64,000 bases of DNA, taken from the NCBI GenBank assembly GCA_035515475.1, contig DATJBF010000047.1:124001-188000 (forward strand), written 5' to 3'. This document shows positions 34,009 to 40,700 of the stretch, one piece after another. The notes beneath the pieces were generated by a model. The model was not told the DNA's origin, searched no databases, and was given only the letters and a program-made list of their open reading frames with translations. This DNA is from DATJBF01 sp035515475 (GTDB lineage: Bacteria; Verrucomicrobiota; Verrucomicrobiia; Palsa-1439). The position numbers and the translations under genes were made by a program. Position 1 is the stretch's first letter. Every line of letters begins with the position of its first letter.

Positions 34009-34287
34009 TCACTCTTCGCCATGGCCCTGACCCGTTTCGCGTGCCAGCAGCTCAGAAATCGCCTTGATGGTTTTCAGCGGTGGGTACTCGACGTCCGACG
34101 CCTGTTCACGCGCCCGCTGGACGACATCAGGACGGACGTCCGGCGTTTGCTGGAGCGCGCTGTTGAGCGCTTCCGTACCGTGGAAGGAAGCGCGATCGGC
34201 GGCGCTCGCCTGCGCCAAGGGCCTCACAGGTAACTTGCCCGTTACCCGTTGAACAGGCCCGGTGCCAGCATTTGGGTTCACTTCCAT
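34009..34287 (-). CDS. FlgM-like candidate anti-sigma-28 factor
   Basis: 92 residues from the ATG at 34287. The first half is flexible (Pro/Gly/Ala-rich). The second half, VRPDVVQRAREQASDVEYPP then LKTIKAISELLARE, has the layout of the FlgM C-terminus: a basic helix, a Tyr-containing turn and a final amphipathic helix. FlgM binds FliA and is secreted when the hook is complete. A fliA gene is present and no other flgM is seen, and the gene lies in the FliD-FliS export cluster. The similarity is short, so this remains a candidate; an unrelated small protein is possible. Confidence 0.5.
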   Translation of the reverse strand: MEVNPNAGTGPVQRVTGKLPVRPLAQASAADRASFHGTEALNSALQQTPDVRPDVVQRAREQASDVEYPPLKTIKAISELLARETGQGHGEE

Positions 34288-34318
34288 ACTCGGCTCATCG
34301 GCAGTTCGCCGTAAAACT

Positions 34319-34960
34319 TTAGCGCGGCGGCAGCGTCTCCAGAACCGAAGCGGCTGTATACTGACCAAATTGAAGGGGAGACATCAAGATGGTGTTCGAG
34401 TCATCCAGAGCTCCACGGAAATGCCTGGCACAATAGCTGCGCGCGGCGGCGGCTACACTGGGATTGCCCGCATCAAACACATCATCCGCGGCCCAAAGGG
34501 TTCGCTTCTGTACATCCACCAGCTGCATTTTCCAGCCGACCCCCAGCGGGGGATAAGCTCGAAAACATGTGAGTTGACAAAAAACCACCGCATCGCAGCC
34601 GGTGGCCGCATGCAGTCGTTCGAAGAAATCCTCCGGGAGTGCTTCGGCGGTTGTCCACTCCCGTTTACCCGTCAGGTTCCACAACTCGTCGCGGGTCACG
34701 ACAACCACATCGGCAACGGCCCGCTTCCGCAACTCGGCGTACCACACAGGCTCGAGCACGTCTCGCCCCTCGTCAGTGGTCAGATCGGCATCGCCGTCCG
34801 TGACCGGCAGCATTGCGACGCGATGAACCTGCGAGGGAAGCCGCGCCGCGGCGCGGTAAAAATTGGCCGAAGATGCGGTTGAACATCTGGCCGGCCCCGA
34901 GGCGCACCCGCCCCAGATGGTGGTGCCGACGATCAACGCAAAGCCAACGCCCCGTTTCAT
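34319..34960 (-). CDS. Putative outer-membrane lipoprotein in the fliD operon
   Basis: 213 residues. Lipoprotein signal MKRGVGFALIVGTTIWGGC with lipobox WGGC, cysteine 19. The mature part shows an alpha/beta pattern: VHRVAMLPVTDGDADLTTDE, VWYAELRKRAVADVVVVTRD, ATGCDAVVFCQLTCFRAYPP, VGWKMQLVDVQKRTLWAADD. This recalls the LpoB/TolB-N/FlgO-like fold family of envelope lipoproteins, without a definite match. The ATG overlaps the fliD stop by four bases, so it is made with the filament cap; a role around the L ring or filament exit is a guess. Confidence 0.8.
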   Translation of the reverse strand: MKRGVGFALIVGTTIWGGCASGPARCSTASSANFYRAAARLPSQVHRVAMLPVTDGDADLTTDEGRDVLEPVWYAELRKRAVADVVVVTRDELWNLTGKREWTTAEALPEDFFERLHAATGCDAVVFCQLTCFRAYPPLGVGWKMQLVDVQKRTLWAADDVFDAGNPSVAAAARSYCARHFRGALDDSNTILMSPLQFGQYTAASVLETLPPR

Positions 34961-36723
34961 AGGACCGCGCTAAAATTCGTACTGTTTGTCGTCGCTTGTG
35001 TCAGATACGTCAGTTGCTGGTTGATTTGCGCCTGAGCTTCTTCCATCGCGACGAACTCGTCGGTCATTCTCTGCTGGTCGGCTTGAATGAGACGCTCCAT
35101 CGCGGCAATCTGATTGTCGATATCGGTGGATTGCTGCGTGAGGACGCCTTGGTGATTGACCAACGAGCCGTTGTCACCCGCGAGATTGTCCAGCGTGGAA
35201 CTGAGAGTCGCCGCCAGACCTTTGGTAGCGTTGGAGAACAAATCCTGTACACCACTGAGGTTGGTCGCCAGGGCATTGTCGAGAGCTGTGCTGTCGGTCA
35301 GGGCGATGGTGTTGTCGTTTCCATTGGTGGCGTACCCGAGATCCGCGAGTTGATCGATCGTGCCGCTCAATCCCGTGATCTGGCCGTACACGCTGCTGCG
35401 CAAGTTCGTGGCGATGTTCGCGATGTCCTGGTCACCTGACAACACTGAAGTCGTGGTGGTGCCGTCGCTACCGATGGTAATGGCCGTGTCCGATTGGATC
35501 AACGATTGAACGGTGTTGTATTCGTCCACGAAATTTGTGATCGCGGTCTTGATCGTCGCCGTGTCGCTGCCCACCGTGATGGTGGTGGTTCCGCCCTTGA
35601 GGGCGGTCACCGACAACCCCGTGATTCCCGAACTGCTTTCCGTGATCGTGTTGGAATGGCTGGTGCGGGAGTCGCCCCCGTTGATGCTGTAGACCAAGTC
35701 GTTGCCGCGCTGGAGCGTACCCGACGATAATTTGGTTGCGGCCAGAAAATTACCCGTGACGTCGTGCAACGAGATGCCGAGGTCGCCAGTTGTCTGGTTG
35801 GTCAGCACCAACCGGTCGTTGAGCGAATCGTAGGTGGCAACGACGCCCGCGGCCGATTCGTTGATCTTGTTGATAATGCCGGCCAATGTATCGGTGCTGG
35901 CGTTGAAGTTGATGGTGACGCCGTTGATCGTGAACGCGCCGGCGCCGCTACCGCCGTCCGTGATCGCCGTCGCCAGATTCGCGGCTCCCAGCGTTGCAGT
36001 CAATTGAACGGCGCCCAACGCAGTTCTGCTCGTAACCGTGCCGGTACCATTGTTGTTGAGCTGGGCGGCTTGCAGGAAATTGCTGGTATCGGTCGCGCTG
36101 CCCAGAACAATCGGACTGGCACTGGTCAGAGTAATCTTGTCCGTCCCGGAATCGTAACTGCCAGTGACGGTGCCGACGGTCGCCGTGCTGATCTTGTCGA
36201 ACACCTTCTGGAGCGTGTCGCTGGTGGCAATGGTCACAATCTGGCCATTGACGGTGAACGTGCCGGCCGTGATGGGGGTGGCGAACGGCGCGTTACTGAG
36301 GGTCAAACCGGACACGTCGTTTGTCGCACTGAGGTGCCCGCCGATGTCCCCGCCCCCTTGCTGCACGGAAGTGGTCGCCAGATGGCTGATGTTGAAGGCG
36401 TAGCTGGCCAGGGTGGCACCGCTGGATGCTGTGGCGCTGGCGACCGTTGTATCACTTACCTGGGTCACGCGGCTGGCGAACAGCGACGGGTCCGCAAGCG
36501 CGTCTGCCTTGTTCTTGAGAACCTCCAGTTCCGTAACGAGGCTGCCGTAAGCGATATTTTGATTGTTGATATTGGTTTGCCGCTGTTGCAGCAAGGTCTC
36601 CGGCTGGCGTTCGACAGCGATGAGCTGGCTGATGAGTGATTGCCAGTCAAACCCCGAGGCCAGCCCTGAAACAGCGAGGCTGACGGGCGTCGATGTAGTA
36701 CTGCTGACAGATGTCGTTGCCAT
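34957..36723 (-). CDS. fliD: Filament cap protein FliD
   Basis: Caps the filament tip and folds incoming flagellin. 588 residues. The N-terminus VSLAVSGLASGFDWQSLISQ LIAVERQP is the FliD_N signature. The C-terminal domain has NFVDEYNTVQSLIQSDTAIT, LSGTIDQLADLGYATNGNDN and the final coiled coil QIAAMERLIQADQQRMTDEF with MEEAQAQINQQLTYLTQ. It is more than twice the length of the flagellin. A sigma-28 promoter ends six bases before the ATG, so the mRNA would be nearly leaderless and no Shine-Dalgarno sequence fits. Confidence 0.95.
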   Translation of the reverse strand: MATTSVSSTTSTPVSLAVSGLASGFDWQSLISQLIAVERQPETLLQQRQTNINNQNIAYGSLVTELEVLKNKADALADPSLFASRVTQVSDTTVASATASSGATLASYAFNISHLATTSVQQGGGDIGGHLSATNDVSGLTLSNAPFATPITAGTFTVNGQIVTIATSDTLQKVFDKISTATVGTVTGSYDSGTDKITLTSASPIVLGSATDTSNFLQAAQLNNNGTGTVTSRTALGAVQLTATLGAANLATAITDGGSGAGAFTINGVTINFNASTDTLAGIINKINESAAGVVATYDSLNDRLVLTNQTTGDLGISLHDVTGNFLAATKLSSGTLQRGNDLVYSINGGDSRTSHSNTITESSSGITGLSVTALKGGTTTITVGSDTATIKTAITNFVDEYNTVQSLIQSDTAITIGSDGTTTTSVLSGDQDIANIATNLRSSVYGQITGLSGTIDQLADLGYATNGNDNTIALTDSTALDNALATNLSGVQDLFSNATKGLAATLSSTLDNLAGDNGSLVNHQGVLTQQSTDIDNQIAAMERLIQADQQRMTDEFVAMEEAQAQINQQLTYLTQATTNSTNFSAVL

Positions 36724-36729
36724 ACTGAT

Positions 36730-36756
36730 TTATCGGCATTTTGCGGCAAAACTAAA
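36730..36756 (-). promoter_or_regulatory. Sigma-28 promoter of fliD, overlapping the flagellin terminator
   Basis: Minus strand: TTTAGTTT (36749-36756), 11 bases, GCCGATAA (36730-36737). The -10 is a perfect match and the -35 matches TAAAGTTT at six of eight positions with the canonical spacing. The box ends six bases before the fliD ATG, so transcription should begin at or next to the start codon. The -35 is the T-tract of the terminator at 36748-36786. Confidence 0.85.
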
Positions 36757-36786
36757 GCCCGGACGATGGGATCCACCGTCCGGGCT
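36748..36786 (-). terminator. Intrinsic terminator after flagellin
   Basis: A perfect 10-bp stem (36756-36765 with 36777-36786: AGCCCGGACG and its complement) with an 11-base loop, followed on the minus strand by TTAGTTTT. It lies 34 bases after the flagellin stop. A smaller 6-bp inverted repeat (36792-36797 with 36805-36810) lies between. Confidence 0.85.
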
Positions 36787-36819
36787 GATGAACTCGACTG
36801 GGAATCGAGTCGTGATCCG

Positions 36820-37626
36820 TTACGACAGCAGTTTCAACATGGACTGCGGAACGGTGTTGGCTTGGGCCAACATGGCCGTGCCCGCTTGCACGAGGATGTT
36901 GTACTTGGCGTAATTCGTACTTTCATCCGCAATGTCCACGTCCTTGATCTGGCTGTTGGCAGCCGTCAGGTTCTGCTGCAACACAGACAACTGATCGCTG
37001 GTGTAGCTGAGGCGTACCGCATTCGCACCAACCGTCGCTAGGTCCGTCGACAGTTGGTTGATCGCAGACGTCACGTCGCTCAGCGCTGTGGTCGCAGCCG
37101 AGGTCGAGAGCACGTTCTGATCCGTGGCTGTCTTGTACGCGGTGCCGGTGCCCATGTTGACATGGCTCATCGCGAACGTACCGCCGTCTTCGTTGACCGT
37201 GACGGTCAAGTCAGCGCTGCTGAACAGGCTGACGCCGTTGAACGTCTTGCTCGCAACGTCGTTGATGTACTGCCCCAACGTCTGGAACTCCTTGTCGTAC
37301 AGGGCGCGGTCCGAATTGGACTTGGTTACGTCCTGCGCGGCGATTGACAGCTCGCTCATCCGGCTCAGAGCCCCGGCTACCTTCTGCAGAAAGCCGGTCT
37401 GCGTCTGGGTGAACGAAGTCGCGCTGGCGACGTTGTTGTTGGCGGCCTCAACACGGCCGATCTGCGCGTCGAATCGCATTGACACCGCGGAGCCAGCCGC
37501 GTCATCTTGCGGGTTAACCAGCTTGGAACCCGAAGACAACCGGGCGAGCGACGTGGCCAGATTCGCCGATGACTGCGCAAGCATCCGGGCGCTGTTGGTC
37601 GCCGATATGTTTGTGTTAATAACCAT
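36820..37626 (-). CDS. fliC: Flagellin
   Basis: Filament subunit, 268 residues. Starts MVINTNISATNSARMLAQSS; the D0/D1 N-terminal motif LARLSSGSKLVNPQDDAAGS AVS and the C-terminal IADESTNYAKYNILVQAGTA with MLAQANTVPQSMLKLLS are canonical. The middle is short, so the outer D2/D3 domains are almost missing, but the central region is rich in Ser/Thr, possible O-glycosylation sites. The ATG at 37626 has GGAAGGAG nine bases upstream; an in-frame extension to 37758 is not coding-like. Sigma-28 promoter and a roughly 130-base leader precede it. Single flagellin gene in the window. Confidence 0.96.
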   Translation of the reverse strand: MVINTNISATNSARMLAQSSANLATSLARLSSGSKLVNPQDDAAGSAVSMRFDAQIGRVEAANNNVASATSFTQTQTGFLQKVAGALSRMSELSIAAQDVTKSNSDRALYDKEFQTLGQYINDVASKTFNGVSLFSSADLTVTVNEDGGTFAMSHVNMGTGTAYKTATDQNVLSTSAATTALSDVTSAINQLSTDLATVGANAVRLSYTSDQLSVLQQNLTAANSQIKDVDIADESTNYAKYNILVQAGTAMLAQANTVPQSMLKLLS

Positions 37627-37757
37627 GCTACCTAACTCCTTCCATGAGTTCTTGGGTTGCCTAACGGCATCCTTGCCGTCCCGTGAACCTATCCGGAGGC
37701 GCCCACGGCTCTCCTCGTTGGCTCTTTGGGGCTGCCAACCGCCTTTGTCTTGCGACA
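37627..37757 (-). promoter_or_regulatory. Flagellin mRNA leader with predicted CsrA sites
   Basis: The leader has several GGA motifs. The best is CAAGGATG, held by a perfect 6-bp stem ACGGCA-AGGA-TGCCGT (37664-37679) so that GGA is in the tetraloop; this agrees with the published CsrA core CARGGAUG in a hairpin loop. A second GGA lies in the Shine-Dalgarno GGAAGGAG (37636-37643), about 33 bases downstream. A further 6-bp inverted repeat (37717-37722 with 37734-37739) lies nearer the 5' end. csrA and fliW are encoded at 50929-51652. Confidence 0.7.
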
Positions 37758-37763
37758 TAGGGT

Positions 37764-37790
37764 GTATCGGCAGGAAGGGGAATTTCTTAA
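37764..37790 (-). promoter_or_regulatory. Sigma-28 promoter of flagellin
   Basis: Minus strand: TTAA (37787-37790), 15 bases, GCCGATAC (37764-37771), against TAAA-N15-GCCGATAA. It begins eight bases after the stop codon of the upstream glycosyltransferase gene and gives a leader of about 130 bases before the flagellin ATG. Confidence 0.8.
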
Positions 37791-37797
37791 CCCGAAT

Positions 37798-40700
37798 CTA
37801 GACCGCCATCGGCTGGCAGGCCTCAGATAATGCGGCCTCCAAGGCTGCGGCCGCAGTCGGCAGGGCGTTTTTCAGCCCCTGTACATTTTCGTTCAGCTTG
37901 AGAACCACCCCGGTTGCCCCCCAGCGCACGAGCCGCCGGTACCACGAGAGAAACTCGCGACTGACGCCCGGCTCATCGCACAACGCGACGGTTGTTAGCG
38001 GATCGCCCGCAACAAGTCCGCAGACAATCTGTGCCGCTTGATGCGTCGCGTCGCTCGATGGATCCACCGTCCCCAACCACGGCCACGCCTCCTCGACCCT
38101 CCCCGCCAGCAGCAGCGCCTCAGCCCGCTGCAGGACCGCCCTGCGCTCTTGCGGGAAGTACTTGATCGCCTCCGCAGTCCAATCGCAGGCGAATTCCAGG
38201 AACTCCGGCTGGCTCAGCGCAATCCGTCCACCCAGCAACCACACGGGTAACTCGCCGGCGTTTTCTGCTACCAGTGCGTGCAACTGCGTCAGCGCCTCCA
38301 CGGGCGAACCGCGCGAGAACAGGAAATTCGCAAGATCAAACCGCACCCGACGCGACTGTGGATCAGCCGCCAGCGCCCGCTGGAACGCCTCGCCCGCCGC
38401 ATCGAACTCGCCCAGGTGCATCAGGCACGTCGCGAGGCAATGATGCGGTCCGGCCTTGCGGATGTCCCGGTTCATAGGTACCAGCGAGGGCCGATCGCGC
38501 TTGGCCAGACATTGACGGAACTGCTCGGCGGCCTCCCGATAATTCTTCAGCTCCATGTGGGCCAATCCCAACCCGAAGTGGAGCGACGCCGTCAACCCGC
38601 CCCGGCGCGCCAGCGGTGCACCCAGCATTTGGATGAGTTCCTGATATTTGTTTGCGGCCATCAACTGCGTGCACAACTGCGCAACCAAACTCTCGCGCAA
38701 CTCGGGGACCACCTGGTTCTCGGGCAACGCCTCCAACGCGTGAAACGCTTCCCGGTATTGATCCAATGCCGCGGCCGGTTTTCCCGCTCGTGCCAACTCG
38801 AGGCCGTAATTCATCAACAGATTCGGCTCGTCCGGCATCTCCTGGATCGCCAACTCCAACAGCCGCAGGTTGCGGGTGTTCTTGTCACGCTCCCGACTCA
38901 TCTGCTCCGTATAACCGTGGTGCCGCAGAGTTGCCCGGCTGAACTTGTTCTCCAGCCCCCACTCTGCCCGACGCACCTCGACGCTGCTGAACACCTGCTC
39001 GTGAATCCGCCCAACGTAAAAAAGCGCCGGCGCGTTGCGGAACAGCCGGGGCACGTAACTGTGACCTTCCTCCTCACAGCCCTCGTCCACAATCGGCAGC
39101 CGATACGCGATCACGTCGCCTGCCCGCATCTCTTCGCGGACGATCTCCCGGCCTTCCGCCGTCAACTCTTCGTCGGCGTCGAGCATCAACACCCAATCCC
39201 CCCGGGCGTGCTCCAAGGCCGCATTGCGCGCGGCGCTGAAATCGTCGCACCACACAAAGGAATGAACCTCGGCACCGTGCTCGTTGGCAATCTCAACGGT
39301 GCGGTCGGTCGAGCCGGTGTCCACGACCACAATCTGATCCGCCAAACCCCGTACGGAAGCGAGACACTGGCCAATGAATTTCTCTTCGTTCTTGGCAATC
39401 AGGCAAACCGTCAGGCGACTGGCAACTCGTGATGGGTCGCTGGTGACCGAATCGGGCAGCGTGAGCCAGTCCACGCGAGCAGCGCCTTTGAGCCGTTGAT
39501 TGAGAAATCGTCGCGCCGGTTTCCAGCCCGGCGCGAGGCGGCGCGCGTGCTCCGCGCAGAGTCGGGCAGAAGTGGAGTCGCCCGTGGCCTGTGCGATCTC
39601 GGCCAGAAACAAATAGGCTTCGGGATGAAACGGGCGCACTTTGAGCACCGCCAATGTGGCCTCCCAGGCATCACGGGGTTTCTTGCCGCGCAACAATTCC
39701 CGCGCCGGGCCGAGGTGGCCGATGAGGGCACAGGGTGGCAGAACGATGCCGGCAGTCTTGCGCTTGGCAAGTTTGGCAGCATCCACCCTGGTTGTCTGCT
39801 CGGAACCCGGCAAGGGCGCCACCAAACTCTCGGCGTTCGCCAGCGTGAGCGGAAGCCGATACCCCTTTTCAATCGCCGCATCGGCGGGCAACGACCACTT
39901 CTTCTTGAAAAGTTCCCAGTTGCGGAGCATGGCCTGGCGATAATCGATGTTGGCGCCCCGGAACGTCTGGCTGCCCGTATGATGAATGAATGCATCCTGC
40001 GCGATCCGTGCTTTGAATCCGACCAGCCCCGCCCGCAAACAGAAGTCGTCGTCCTCGAAATTGCCGCTGCCGAAACGTTCGTCCAGGCCGCCGATCTTCT
40101 CGATGACGGCGCGACGCGCCAACAGGCAGAAGCCGACGAGGCGATGCACTTTCTGCGATTCCCCGGCGTGTTGGGCGGCCCATCGCTCGGCAAACGACGG
40201 CAGCTCATCGAGGGTCTTATAGGCCGCGCCCTTCACGAGCTGCGGACCCGAAACGTAATTGGAAACGGGACCGACCAGGCCGACTTCGGGGAACCGATCG
40301 AACACGGCGAGCATCCGTCCCAACCAGTTTTTGGTGACGACGGTATCATTGTTCAGCAGCAACACGTATTTGGCGCGTGCCACCGCGAGGCCTTGATTGT
40401 TGGCGGCGGCGAAACCGCGGTTGGTGTCGTTGCGGATGACGCGGACGCAACTACGTGTACGTTCGTACTCGCGGAGGAACTCGGGCGTGCCGTCGGTTGA
40501 CCCGTTGTCCACCAGGATCAATTCATACCGTTCCGGCGTGTGGTTTTCGATGCTTTGAAGGCAAAGTTTTGTGTGCGCCAGTTGATTATGGGTCAGGATG
40601 ATGATCGAAGTGTCCGGTTGCCTCAGGGACACGCGGGACACGGCCTCCGCCACCTTGCGCTTGACTACATCGTACCCCCAATCGCTCTGCACCTTCGCCT

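Noticed and set aside
34250..34270. TGGCAC on the minus strand as a possible sigma-54 promoter
   Set aside because: The -12 position reads GT, not GC, and the site is inside a coding region.
37627..37758. In-frame upstream extension of flagellin to 37758
   Set aside because: The extension has no flagellin homology, while MVINTNIS at 37626 has a strong ribosome site; the upstream part is the leader downstream of the sigma-28 box.
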